DNA of 54,041 nucleotides from Porogramme epimiltina (GCA_900155495.1 FTLJ01000418.1:1-54041), one strand, 5' to 3'; numbered from the stretch's first letter, positions 11,762 through 24,173 are shown. The notes: a model not told the origin generated them from the letters alone. Program-made: numbers and translations.

Positions 11762-14700
11762 ATGACTACCTCGATTCCTAGTCCTCCTGCCGTACCTTTC
11801 CTCGGCCATATAAACACTCTCGACAAAGAGCTCCCCCTTATTTCCATTCGTCTTCTTGGCCAGCAGTATGGAGAAATCTTCCAGCTCACTATACTCGGTG
11901 AGTGCCCTTAGCTCGTTACAAGTTGATGTCACATCTCATAGCACGTCTAGGCAATAAGAGGCTGTTTATCTCTTCGTACGAGCTGCTGAACGAACTCTGC
12001 GATGAGAAACGATTCAAGAAGAAAATCAATCCCAACTTGATTGAGGTCCGTAACGCCGTCGGGGACGGGCTTTTCACTGTGAGGACATTCGGCAACAGCA
12101 GCGCCTTTACGCAGAGTATTCACGTCCCTCCCTCGTGATCATAGGCACACTACCCGGGAGAAGAGAACTGGGGTATCGCGCGTGAGCACTACGTGTCATA
12201 CCCTCGTACCATGGATTCTCGTTGATTAATTCCCTTGCAGACCGTCTGCTTATGCCATACTTCAGCACTGGAGGTGTTATGAACATGTTCGACGATATGA
12301 TGGACATCATATCTCAACTACTTCTCAAGTGGGAGCGGTGAGTTTTCCTCTGCTTCGAGTGTGAACCTACGTTAACGACGTTCCGAGTAGGTTTGGACCG
12401 CACGAATCAATCGATCCCGCTGCAGACTACACACGTCTCACACTTGACGCCATCTCTCTTGCTTCTATGTCGTTCCGGTACGTCTTAGAAGTCTAACATA
12501 CACATGGTACATGGTTCTCATGGTAGCGATCACAGCCCGAACTCTTTCTATCGCGTAAGTTGAGCATTCCTCCGTCATTTCTTTCTTACTCATTGATGCC
12601 CCCTAGGAAGAATCTCATCCGTTCGCTTCCGCGATGGCCGATTTCCTAATTGAAAGTGGCCTGAGGTCCAACCGTCCTTCGGTAGTACAAGCGATGATGA
12701 GTGCTACGAATGCCAAATACGAAGAGAACAAGCGCATCATGGGGGAACTGGCAACGCAAAGTGAGCAGCTCAGCTAACAGACTTACTCCTGCCAATAGCT
12801 CACGCGTGTTAGTTCTCGACGAGCACCGTGCCCATCCGCCCGCGAAGCCCGACTTAGTCACCCGGATGCTGGAAGGGGTAGACAAGGAGACGGGAAAGCG
12901 CATGTCAGATGAAAGCATAAAAAACAACGTGGGTCTGATTTCATGGCTTTGTCATTCACGGCTGATGAAGCCGTTTAGCTCCTAACTTTCCTCATTGCTG
13001 GACACGAGACCACGTCTGGTACGTACAGAGTGTCAAAATCCGATCTGCCCCCTCCTCTGACAGCTTTGGTAGGCATGCTCACCTTTACTACCTACTATCT
13101 CCTCAAAAACCCGGAGGCAATGCGCAAGCTCCGGGAAGAGATTGATAGGGAGGTCGGATCCCGCGCTGTATCGGTGAAGGACGTCAACCGACTTCCATAC
13201 TTGCTCGGTGAGTTTCGCACCCTCAACCGTGTATATTTCCCTCGTCGCTCAATTGCTCGCGCGTGAAAGCGGTCATGCGTGAGAGCATGAGATTAGGCCC
13301 CCCGGCTTCCTTGCGCACTGTGACCCCTCTCGAGGACACAGTCATTGGCGGGAAGTACAAGGTGGAGAAGGACGTCGCCATCAATTGCAACATCTATGCG
13401 ACCCACCGTGACCCGAAGGTGTGGGGTGAAGACGTAGGTCGCTTAACAGAACTTCTATCTACCGTGTCTTACTCATTTGGCTTTGTCCACTAGGCCGAAA
13501 GGTTCTGGCCCGAGCGCATGCTCAACGGAAAGTTTGAAGCCCTTCCCCCTAACGCCTGGCAGCCATTCGGGTTCGGCCTGCGCGGATGCATTGGACGTCC
13601 GTTTGCCTGGCAAGAGGCGCAGATGGCGCTCATTTGCATCTTCCAGCGGTTTGACCTAGTCATGCGCGATCCTACGTACGAGCTTGAGCTCAAGCAGACG
13701 CTTACGATCAAGCCCCACAACTTCTATATCCATGCGATCCCCCGCAAGGACCGCCCACGGCTGCTCACCATCCCAGGGTCGGCGCCGACGTCGCCCGCCA
13801 AAGGGGAGGTTACGGCAGGGACAGCCGTGGCCGCGGAGGGGATGAAGCCGTTGTACGTACTCTATGGTTCCAACACCGGCACCTCGGAGTCATTCGCGCA
13901 AAGGATCGTGTCTGCTGCGCCCGCGCACGGTGAGTCGCAATCTCCCTCGTGTTCCCTAAACGAGAGCCTGAACATCAATGCTAGGCTTCCGGGCGACAAT
14001 GGAGACTCTCGACATGGCGACGGAACACGTACCAAAAGACGGACCGGTGCTGATCATCACAGCGTCGTTCGAGGGCCAGCCTGCGGATAATGCAAAGCAC
14101 TTCGTGGAGTGGCTCGAGAACACACTCGGCGCGGAGGCGTTCGCGGGCGTCACGTTCGGGGTGTTCGGGTGTGGGAATCGTGATTGGGTGCAAACGTACC
14201 AACGCATCCCCGCACTCATCGATCGCGTTCTCGCCGAACGCGGAGCGAAGCGCCTCATTGAGCGGGGCGAGGGTGACGCAGCAAGCGCTGATTTCTTCTC
14301 TGCGTTCGACGAATGGGAGACGAGCGCGTGGAAGCGTCTTACTGCTGTGGGCCACATTGTTTGTGCACCTTCACCCTATACACTGACACGTTAGTGATTT
14401 GCAGGAATACGGCACTGAGGGATCGAAGGATGCAGGCGGCATCACCGTCAAGACGGTTTCCTCGGGAACTGCACGCGCAGAAAAGCTTCGTCAGCGTGAC
14501 ATGGGCTTCGGCACTGTTGTCGAAAGCAAAGTCCTCACCGCGCCAGGTGCTCCTGTCAAACAGCACATCGGTGCGCATTTCCCATCGTCGAGACTGAGCA
14601 CATCATTGACGTTATATCTAGAATTCGCTCTGCCCGAGGGCACAACGTACAGGGCAGGGGACTACCTTGCGATGTATGTAAATATCATTGCTTCCATTCC

Positions 14701-15942
14701 TCGCGGCTGACACTTCCTTCACAGTCTTCCACTGAACCCGGACCGAGTTGTACGCCGCGCTGTCGGGCGTATGGGAATATCTGAAGAGGCGGAAGTAAGT
14801 TGGCTAGAGCTGTCTAAAATAGAAACCGACTAAACGCTTTCCGATAGGTCGAGATCTCCTCCACTTCTCCAACGTCACTCCCCACGGACAAGCCGATCAC
14901 TGTGTTCAACCTTCTTTCCGGATATGTCGAACTTCAGCAACCTGCGACCATGCGCGACCTGGACATCCTCCTCAAGGCCAAGAACTCTGACTCGTCGGCA
15001 GCTGCGCTCAAGGACCTCCAGGAAAACTACGCTGAGAAGGTGTTCGCTCGCCGTCTAAGTGTGCTCGACATCCTTGAGGACAACAAGGATATTGACCTGC
15101 CGCTCTCGACCTTCCTCCAAATGCTCCCGGCGATGCGCATCCGCCAGTATTCGATCTCCTCGTCTCCGCTCTGGAACCCCCAACACGTCACTCTGACGCT
15201 GACCGTCGTTGACGCCCCCGCCAAGTCGGGCCGACCCGAGGCCTTCCTTGGCGTCGCGTCGACGTATATCGCCGGCCTTCGTCCGGGCGACAAGGCCCAG
15301 CTCGCGATCCGCCCCTCGAACGCGGCCTTCCACCCCCCGAGCGACCCGACGGTGCCAATGGTGATGATGTGCGCGGGCTCGGGTCTCGCGCCGATGCGCG
15401 GGTTCCTGCAGGAGCGCGCGGAGCAGAAGAAGGCGGGCCGCGAAGTCGCGACGAGCCTGCTGTTCTTTGGTTGCCGCAAGCCGGGCGAAGACTATCTGTA
15501 CAGCGATGCGGAGATGAAGGAGTGGCGCGAACTGGGGATCGTCGACGTGCGCGCGGCGTTTTCGCGGGAGACGGAGGCCTCTGAGGGGTGCCGTTACGTG
15601 CAAGAGTGAGTTCCGTCGCCACTGTGGCGTTTGGCGTGGCGTGGGCGCTGAGCCGCATGTTCTTCGCACAGCCGCATTGCGCACGACAAGGTTGACGTGA
15701 TCGAGGCGTTCCGGCGCGGCGCGAAGGTATGGTTCTGTCGTCTTACGTTAAGCTCGAATGTCGTCGCTCATCATGCGGCCTTCCTACAGTTCTTCGTCTG
15801 CGGATCTTCCAGGGTTGCGGCAGGCGCGAAGGAGACGCTCCTTGGTTTCATCAAGGAGTATCGCCAGACCGACGACGAAGGTGCTCTCAAGGTCTTCGGC
15901 GAGATTCTCCAGGATCGCTACGCCACTGACGTCTTCGAATGA
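11762..15942 (+). CDS. CYP505: CYP505 self-sufficient cytochrome P450, copy 2
   Basis: Same order of domains as copy 1, about 1,060 residues over 19 exons: start MTTSIPSPPAVPFLGH, AGHETTSG, ExxR in VMRESMRLG, heme loop FGFGLRGCIGRPFAW, FMN loop LYVLYGSNTGTSES, RQYSISSSP, CAGSGLAPMRG, end DVFE. It lacks the intron inside AG/HETT and the one before PNAWQPF that both other copies have, and has one at 14347-14404 before EYGTE that copy 1 lacks. The residue before PERM is Trp (FWPERM), where copies 1 and 3 have Arg; the ERR-triad Arg in PER is kept. The FMN-domain intron after APAHG is 55 nt, so it is not frame-neutral here. No stop or frameshift found in the spliced frame. Function as for copy 1; the substrate may differ. 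Confidence 0.94.
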
Positions 15943-16144
15943 GCGATGTGGTGGTAAGCAAGTGTACGTGTATTTGATAGGCGGAATTGTACAGAGCCGA
16001 TCCCAGTGCGTGTCCCCGTGTGCGCTAGAAGAACGTACAGATAATTTTGCAGTACTTATCGTATCCGCATGTCAGGAAGGATTAAGCGGCGACCTAGGAT
16101 GCCTTCAGGATGTGTTCATTCTGTGAAAGGACTTCGTAACCTTC
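15943..16144. other. 3' flank of CYP505 copy 2
   Basis: About 200 bp of trailer sequence; no gene seen. Confidence 0.4.
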
Positions 16145-16600
16145 CTAGAAGTCTTGAATAGAGCCTTTGAAGGGGATCCTGAAGCCTCGTAATCTCGTTG
16201 TGAAGTTCTCTTCAGCGTGCTGGTAATTCCTTTGTCGCGAGCGCGGTGTTTTGGAAGATCCGCACTCACGTTGGTGGAGGGCGGCGACCGAAGAAGCCGT
16301 TGCCGCCTTGGTTCCGGCGACCATGCCCGAGAAAAGCGGGATCCGCTCGATGTCCTTTTCTGGAATATTATTCCCACGATCGGCCATTGCTTGTCCGATG
16401 GCCACCGCCGTGTTCGACTCCCGAAAATCCAGCGTAGCCAAATTTCAAACGGTCAGCTTCCGGGCTGTCCCCCACGTATACGTGATTATACGCCAAGTAA
16501 GTGTGATACTAGCACTGACTGTACCACGACTTTCGTTGATATGCTCTCAAAGGCCTCATCTCTAAGAGCGTTAATTCTTAAAGCCTCGGTGCCTTGGACG
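16145..16600 (-). pseudogene. decayed antisense gene fragment of unknown family
   Basis: Between P450 copies 2 and 3, on the opposite strand, there is a coding-like stretch with plausible splice sites. It reads VQGTEALRINALRDEAFES near 16530-16600, then, after a possible intron with donor GTCAGT, EADRLKFGYAGFS. The frame is then lost: a run of three C on the plus strand (16420-16422) looks one base too long, and the reading continues one frame over as ESNTAVAIGQAMADRG and RIPLFSGMVAGTKAATASS up to a GTGAGT donor near 16270. A last piece ends IPFKGSIQDF with a stop at 16145-16147. I do not recognise the family. It looks like the 3' part of a gene broken by a frameshift; a sequencing error would explain the same data. 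Confidence 0.4.
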
Positions 16601-17208
16601 TTCCTCGATCCTCGAAAACAGGTGAAAGCAGGGACGCACGTGGCACGGTGACAAGACGCAGATCGTTATGGCCAATTAGCATGTGTTCTTTTGATCTAGA
16701 CAATGGTAAACAGTTGAACCCGGCGAGTAAAGTCGGGGCAAGGTACAGCCCGAAAGACCACGAATTGATAGAAATAAGTCGTCATCGTTTCTTCTTTAGA
16801 TCCCGACAGCGTTCACATGATATTCCAACATCCGAGGCCTGGCACCGGCTACTTGAGCGCGGACAAATGCCGGAACCCTCGAGGCGCGCAAGGGGTTGCG
16901 CTGTTCAACCGCGTCGTCACCGCGTATCGTCATCATATCTCTTCCTACGCAGCCCTCGTCGGCCAATGTGCAGTTGGCCCCAGCCCGGAGACGCTACATC
17001 GCGGTGCGGACATACGATGCTCCAGATCGACCCAGCCTTTTAGTTCCCGACATTATGCACGGATGTTCGGCCTCCGGGTGCGGCACCGTGTTCGCTGAGA
17101 TTTTGATTGGGTTTCCGACGCCGTAGGACACGGCTACCGCCGAGGGCTGGTACGCGCACACCTTGCGGCCTCGTCAAGCTTATCGAGTCCAAGCGCGTCC
17201 AAGGCCGG
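16601..17208. other. intergenic, upstream of CYP505 copy 3
   Basis: No complete gene. A minus-strand frame around 16990-17120 (SANTVPHPEAEHPCIMSG) looks faintly coding and could be an older part of the same relic, but this is weak. Confidence 0.3.
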
Positions 17209-17216
17209 TATATATA
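17209..17216 (+). promoter_or_regulatory. TATA box, CYP505 copy 3
   Basis: TATATATA 59 bp before the ATG at 17268. Confidence 0.6.
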
Positions 17217-17267
17217 CCAACGGGACCCTCAGCCTCGTCCCCGAGTCTACCTCATCAACCCTCCGCC

Positions 17268-20200
17268 ATGACTACTCCTATTCCAAGTCCTCCAGCTGTT
17301 CCCTTTCTCGGGCACATCAACACTCTTGATCGAGATCTTCCTCTCAGGTCGTTGACCCTTCTCGCGCAGCAGTATGGCGAAATATACGAACTCAATATTC
17401 TTGGTGATCTCAACTCTCGTTCTTCGATGGCGGACGCGTACTAACGAGAATCTTAAGGGGGAAAGCGGCTCTTTGTGTCGTCCTATGAGCTGCAGAATGA
17501 GCTCTCCGACGAGAAACGTTTTGTCAAAACTATCAACCCTAGCTTAGAAGAAGTGCGCAATGCAGCAGGAGACGGTCTTTTCACGGTACGTCTCAGGTAA
17601 CAATGTTTTGAGCGCCTTTCCATGCTCATTATGTCCTCTCGACAGGCGTATCCACACGAACAGAACTGGGCCATTGCTCGTATGGAGTTTTTGCCTCGTC
17701 ATGGTCTCTATACTCACATGTCTGACGCAGATAGGCTACTCATGCCCTGTTTCGGTACCGGGAGTGTGTTCAACATGTTCGATGGGATGATGGATATCAT
17801 CTCTCAGCTGATTCTCAAGTGGGAGAGGTAAGCAGAACCTGTTAGCAATCGGTTGCGTCGATCATTGTGTACTGACAACCGTACCCAGATTTGGTCCTCA
17901 CGATCCCATTGACCCATCAGCGGACTTCACCCGGCTTACCCTCGACGCCATCGCGCTTTGTGCCATGTCATACAGGTAAGTTGTCTCTCTCATGATCTTA
18001 CGATTCAACGGCTTACACGCGTGAACTCACCAGGTTGAACTCGTTCTACCGGGTATGGCTTTTGCTACTCCTCCATAGGATCTGCATATTGACTAGGGTT
18101 TGCTACAGTCGGAACCTCATCCTTTTGCCGTCGCGATGGGGGAGTTCCTCCTCGAGAGCGGGCGCCGTGCGAACAGACCATCGCTTGTGCAAGCCATTAT
18201 GACGGGCACTAATGCTAAGTACGAGGCTGACATGGCGACTATGGGAGAGTTGGTTACCGAAAGTGAGTGTGACACTGATAGAGCTTTGCACATAGTATGC
18301 TGACTATGTTGGATCAGTCCTCGAAGACCACAAAACCCGCCCTCCCGCATCACGCGATCTCGTACAGGTGATGTTGACGGGACGCGACAAGGAGACTGGC
18401 ATGGGTCTCTCTGACGACAACATCAAGAAAAACGTGGGCTTCCATTCCTTTATGATCTGCGACTCCACTTACCTGGTGTCCCTTAGCTCCTGACCTTCCT
18501 CATCGCCGGTGAGGACTATTATCATCCGTCTTTTTACTTTCTTCTCATGGAACTCGTTTACATGCAGGCCATGAGACGACTTCTGGTGCGCGCATCCAGT
18601 GTTCCATAGAATCTGCGTTGAATAACAGACCACGATCACAGGAATGCTTACATTCGTCTTGTATTACTTGTTGAAGAACCCTGAAGCAATGCGGAAGCTC
18701 CGCGAGGAGATCGATACGAAGGTTGGCGACCGCGCGGTGACAGTGAAAGATGTCAACCAGCTTCCTTACCTCCTTGGTCAGTGCAGACTCTCTTCTTCCA
18801 CGGTATCTGCGCTCATCTCTATATACCGCAGCTGTGATGCGAGAGGGTCTCCGCCTCGGAACCACTGCGCCCGCACGCACAGTAACACCGATCGAGGACA
18901 CCGTCCTCGGTGGCAAGTACACAGTGAAAAAGGGCGATTTTATTATCATCGTCACCTCCTGTGTCCACCGCGACCCAAAGATATGGGGTGAGGATGCGAA
19001 TGAGTTCCGCCCGGAGCGCATGATGGACGGCAAATTTGAGGCATTGCCGGTGCGTTGTCTCTCCCTAACGGGTTTTCCATTGATGCTCAGCAATTTATAT
19101 GATGACGTAGCCCAGCGCTTGGCAGCCCTTCGGTTTCGGTGTCCGCGCGTGCATCGTGCGTATTCGGCCCATTTTACAGCCCAAGTTTCTTGAAAACTAA
19201 CTCGTGAGTAGGGTCGTCCGTTCGCGTGGCAAGAAGCGCAACTCGCCCTTATCACCGTCTTCCAGCGCTTCGACCTTGTCATGCGTGATCCAACGTACGA
19301 GCTCGAGATCAAGCAGACGCTCACGATCAAACCTCATAACTTCTATGTTCACGCCATTCCACGCAAGGATCGCCCTCGGATGTTCACAGTTCCCTCGACC
19401 AATGGTTCTTCTGTCGGACATGAAGAAGGTTCTGGTTCCGTCGTCACCGCGGAAGGCCTTCGCCCTATGTACGTCCTCTACGGTTCGAACACAGGCAGCT
19501 CGGAGGCGTTCGCACAGAGGCTTGCGACTGCTGCACCCGCTCATGGTGAGAGCTCTCTTCGCCCCCTTACGCCTGGGAAGCTAACAGCAGTCGTTGTAGG
19601 CTTCCAAGCGTCGCTAGAGACGCTCGATATGGTCACTGAGCACCTCCCGAAGGACGGCCCGGTGCTGATCGTGACCGCTTCATTTGAGGGTCAACCCGCG
19701 GACAACGCCGCGCACTTTGTCGAGTGGCTCGAGAACGTCAAGGCCTCGGACGCGTTCGACGGCGCCAAGTTTGGCGTGTTCGGGTGCGGGAACCGCGATT
19801 GGGTGCAGACGTACCAGCGCGTGCCCACGATCATCGACCGCCTCTTGGAGGAACACGGTGCGAGCAGATTGGTGGATCGTGGCGAGGGCGACGCTTCGAG
19901 TCCCGACTTCTTTGAGGCGTTTGACGAATGGGAGACGGGCGTGTGGCAGAAGCTGGCGGAGGTGTGTTTACAGAGCAAACCTACTTCTTTCAAGTCGTTG
20001 ACTAATAGGGGTCTACGTGTAGGAATACGGGGCAGCGACAACGAAGAAGGCTACAGGCCTGGACGTGAAGACGGTTTCGACGGGAACTGCACGCGCGGAG
20101 CTTCTTCGTCAGCGCGACCTCGCGTTCGGCACAGTGGTCGAGAACAAGGTATTGACTGCACCTGGGGCGCCCACCAAGCAGCATATCGGTATGTGTCCCC

Positions 20201-21496
20201 CGCAACACCTGGAGCATAATCGCTGACAACGACTTTGTAGAGTTTGCGCTACCGGAAGGCTGCACATACCGGGCTGGTGATTACCTCGCCATGTAAGGAC
20301 ACTCCAGCTATAGCCATGCGAAGCTTGCTCACAACTCTCTTGATAGTCTTCCCGTAAACCCCGAGCGCGTAGTCCACAGGGCTATCAGTCGGTTTGGGTT
20401 GTCGTCTGAGCAAGAGCTTGAGATCTCATCGTCTGCCCCCACGTCCCTCCCGACCGGCAAACCCATCAGCGTGTTCAACCTCCTCAGCGGCTACGTCGAA
20501 CTCCAGCAGCCCGCAACGATGCGCGATCTGGAAACCCTCCTCAAGGCCAAGAACTCGGACGCATCCACCGCCGTCCTCAAGGACCTCCAGGGGAACTATG
20601 CCGACAAAGTGTTCACGCCGCGCCTCAGCGTTCTCGACATCCTCGAGGAGAACAAGGACATCGACCTCCCCCTTTCCGACTTCCTCCAGATGCTCCCCTC
20701 GATGCGCATCCGCCAATACTCCATCTCGTCCTCGCCTCTGTGGAACCCCGAACACGTCACCCTCACCATCTCCGTCGTCGACGCGCCTGCGCGCTCAGGG
20801 CGCACCGAGCCCTTCCTCGGCGTTGCGTCGACATACCTCGCGGGCCTCCGCCCTGGCGACAAAGTGCAGCTCGCTGTGCGCGCGTCCAACGCCGCGTTCC
20901 ACCCGCCCACGGATCCCGCCGCGCCTCTCGTCATGGTCTGCGCGGGCTCTGGCCTCGCGCCGATGCGCGGGTTCCTGCAGGAGCGCGCGGAGCAGAAGAA
21001 GGGCGGGCGCGATGTTGCCACGAGCTTGCTCTTCTTCGGGTGCAGGTGCCCCGGTGAGGACTATCTGTACGGGGATGCCGAGTTGAAGGAGTGGAGTGAT
21101 CTTGGCGTTGTTGATGTGCGCCCGGCTTTCTCGCGGGAAACGGAGGCGTCGAAGGGGTGCCACTACGTGCAGGAGTAAGTATCTTGGTTGCTCGGCTGAG
21201 AATGGGCAGAGCGCTGACACCTTCTCTAGCCGTATTGCACATGACAAGGACGAGGTCGTGAGCGCGTATAACGCGGGAGCGAAGGTGCGGATGCTACGAT
21301 ACTTGATCTCGAGCGTTACCTGATATTCTCCTCTATTACTCAGTTCTTCGTGTGCGGCTCCAGCAAGGTCGCCGCGGGCGTGAAACAGACGATCGTCGAC
21401 TTTATCAAAGAGCAGAAGCAGACGGATGACGCGGACGCACTCGCGATCTTCGACAAGATCATGCAGGGCCGCTACGCCACCGACATCTTCGAGTGA
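17268..21496 (+). CDS. CYP505: CYP505 self-sufficient cytochrome P450, copy 3
   Basis: Third complete copy, about 1,060 residues over 20 exons: start MTTPIPSPPAVPFLGH, AGHETTSG, ExxR in VMREGLRLG, NEFRPERM, heme loop FGFGVRACIGRPFAW, FMN loop MYVLYGSNTGSSEA, RQYSISSSP, CAGSGLAPMRG, end DIFE. It has a 56-nt intron (19156-19211) directly after the heme ligand (GTC CGC GCG TGC ATC, then GTGCGT), which the other two copies do not have. It lacks the intron before AE/NEFRPER and the one before EIEI/LEIS. The FMN-domain intron after APAHG is 54 nt without an in-frame stop, as in copy 1. No inactivating change seen. Same strand and spacing as copies 1 and 2, so a tandem duplicate. Confidence 0.94.
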
Positions 21497-23616
21497 TTGT
21501 ACATGTAGTTCGTTATCCCCCCCACACCTATTCCGTTCATACTATTAGAGCGCACGCTTCGCTATGATTACATATACCCTTCAATAGACAATTAGACATA
21601 GACTTCTCCCGCATAGGAAGCGACGTCATAGAACGTATCGAGTATTAGAGGCCCCTTTGACACATTCGTCGATCATGGATTTACATTACCAGGCGATCAT
21701 TTTCTAGATGTTATTTCCGCGCTACTAGCGAATCATAGTCCTAGCGCCTGTGGGTGCCTGAGTTTCGGCCTTCGGAGTCCGTTTAGTCCTGTGTGACACA
21801 ACAACTAGTTTGGCTCACACTCCCCTCGAGGGTTTTCATTGTCTGCCTCCACTTCTGTCTTCGCGTATCGATACCACCTACTAAGTCAAGAATCTCCGAA
21901 GGCTATCGTAAGGCCTTCTAGAGCTATGCTGAGGAAGCCCCACCTTTGCTCTCCTAATTGAAGGTCTCGGCGACATATAGTGTCTAAGACACTCCAATTT
22001 ACGACTAATAAGCTGTACCTAGCGGAGCCAAACAATCGAAACGTCCACCAAATACAATCCACCATCTTTCCTCCCTGCCTTCTTCCTTAATATCAAGGAC
22101 AATACTTCGAGGACGTAGTCCAGAGAATTGTCGTATGCCATGGTGCAGATAGTAAGTTTCGACGAGAGCACGGAGCTCGTTGTAGTAGGTTTTTATAAGA
22201 TAGTGGTATAAGTGATATTACGGGACTCGCTCATGCGTAGCATCATCCGGAAAGGAGGCTCCTTCGACGGATAGTGGTCGGAGACAGGGTGGCTATATGC
22301 TATCAACGCAATAGTGCATCCCATCGGGTAAAGAGGCTGATGACTCGGGTATGCTGCATGAGGCACCGCACTCAGAGTCATGATTCAGTGGCGGAGTCTG
22401 CACGCTCTCAAGGGCGATGATGCAGTGCAAGTAGGGATGGCGAATTTGCTCGACATGCTCTTGGCAGCGCGTAATTGAGATCCGGTGCTTAGAACGGAGG
22501 TAGAGGCCGGAAGTCCGATGTTCTCGGTGAGGTCTTCGGTAAAACGTGTAGACCTCAGCTTGTAACAATTTTTAAGACGTTAGTGAATGGTAACATCTGG
22601 AAAGCAGAACTACACGGTTTCTTCTAATATATCCTGAAGAGTAGAGCTAGCCTGATACATCGAGTCGTTAACTCATCATCGTGGCGCGCCGTCGACTCCT
22701 AGTGTTCATGGCGAAGCGGCGGAAACCTGTGTCCGCTCCGGTAATATTAAGGCATCGGCTTCGACTGTTGAGACTCGGGAGCTGTCTGGGTTAAAGAGGG
22801 CTTACTAGACTCGAGATAAACACTCATACTAGGAGGCTCGAGGGTGATAATAGCGTGTGCTGTATGCCATCGCACGGCGGCTTATGACCGTTTCAACGAC
22901 AAAGGCCTCTACGGAACAATTCGTTCAGCGGGCGGCGGATCCTAGAGTCTTGGCGCGTGAGATTGAGGTATCTAGCAAGGTCGCGGATCCAGATCGACGA
23001 TCAGCACATCAGCCGCTCAGGAAGATACGAATGCTCACTGCGCCGGGGGTTAAACGAACCGGAAGTGTCCGTCTTGAGACCTGAGCACAAAACAAGGAAC
23101 TGTTAGGCATCCATGAATAACGTAAGAGGGTCGCTGCTATAAGGCACTTCGGGAGACGTTAATAACAAGACTTAGTGGGCAAGGAACTCCAACCGAATGT
23201 GCTTACATGTGGGTGCGAAATGAATGCAGAGAAGCGAAATGGTCTAGTCGGATACACAGCCATCTTCCTCGGCGGCGTGTCGCGTACAACTTCTATCCAG
23301 GCAACGTCCGGGCGCACGTCCCCTCGAAGGCGTAGGGAACCCGTGCAGGAGTAGTCTACCGGTGATATCCGTGGTTCCGATCCATGCGCTGCTCTGCGTA
23401 GGTTGAGTGGCCTTCGGTGGTAGCACATACAGCGGGCCACTCGGAAACCGATGAGGTACTAATCAGCTACCGGCTGACGTCCTCGAAATGGCGCGGGCGC
23501 ATTCCTCGAACACGCGCGCTCGGGATCGTCTATCTATTCAGAAGGAGCGTGAGTATACCACAGCCATGGCGAAACAGAAGAGAACGGGAACCGTGGAGAC
23601 GAGGAGACTTCGTCGG
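21497..23616. other. gene-poor stretch
   Basis: About 2.1 kb without a supported gene. Frames on both strands are short. A minus-strand frame near 22290-22570 (HRISITRCQEHVEQIRHPY) could be a relic, but I cannot support it. CpG is not visibly depleted, so this does not look like RIP-mutated transposon sequence. Confidence 0.45.
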
Positions 23617-23623
23617 TATAAAA
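23617..23623 (+). promoter_or_regulatory. TATA box, hydrophobin
   Basis: TATAAAA 93 bp before the hydrophobin ATG at 23710. Confidence 0.6.
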
Positions 23624-23709
23624 GATGAAGAGGGGTGATACCCGGCGAAGGCGGCCGCCTCAAAGTTCAAACTTCCTACAAGAAAACGGACACCCACCCT
23701 CTTCATCCC

Positions 23710-24173
23710 ATGCTCGCTACTTTCGTCTTTCTGTCGGCTGTATCCTTCCTCGTAGGCGCAACACAGGTGCCCATGTCCTCGCCCTGCATCACAGGACACC
23801 TCACCTGTTGCGCAAGTATCGAACCGGCATGGTTCGCCAGGAAGGAGTTCGAGCATGTCGGGGCGCCATTTATCCACGACTTCTCGACACCCGTTGGTAT
23901 CGGGTGTTATCCTCTTAGTACCACGGAGGTCTTTGGTGACAACCCCTGGTGAGTTCTTATGTGCGCAGTGAGTGCTCCTGGCATTTTCTGACCTTCAAAA
24001 CATAGCCAAGCAAATACTCTGTGCTGTCAAGACACATCTTATGGTACATGAGCAACGTATTTTGACCTTTGTGCATACACACACTCACTGGACACTGTTA
24101 TCTTGCAGGGGACGTCGTCGCCATTGGATGCCGGCCGGCTTTCGCTCGACATTCGACTGTGAACGAACGGTGA
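23710..24173 (+). CDS. class I hydrophobin
   Basis: Three exons (23710-23948, 24006-24043, 24109-24173) give 113 residues. Exon 2 is only 38 nt, and exons 2 and 3 are too short to stand out unspliced. A signal peptide (MLATFVFLSAVSFLVGATQV) is followed by all eight hydrophobin cysteines in the canonical order: C-x6-CC-x31-C-x13-C-x5-CC-x12-C-x13. Key blocks are SSPCITGHLTCC, PVGIGCYPL, NPCQANTLCC and VVAIGCRPAF. The spacing fits class I. Known role: secreted protein that assembles at air-water or wall interfaces, coating hyphae and spores. The tail after the last Cys is longer and more basic (RHSTVNER) than in most class I members. It stands alone in a gene-poor stretch. The splice sites are consensus and put every Cys in register, so I am confident. 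Confidence 0.9.
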
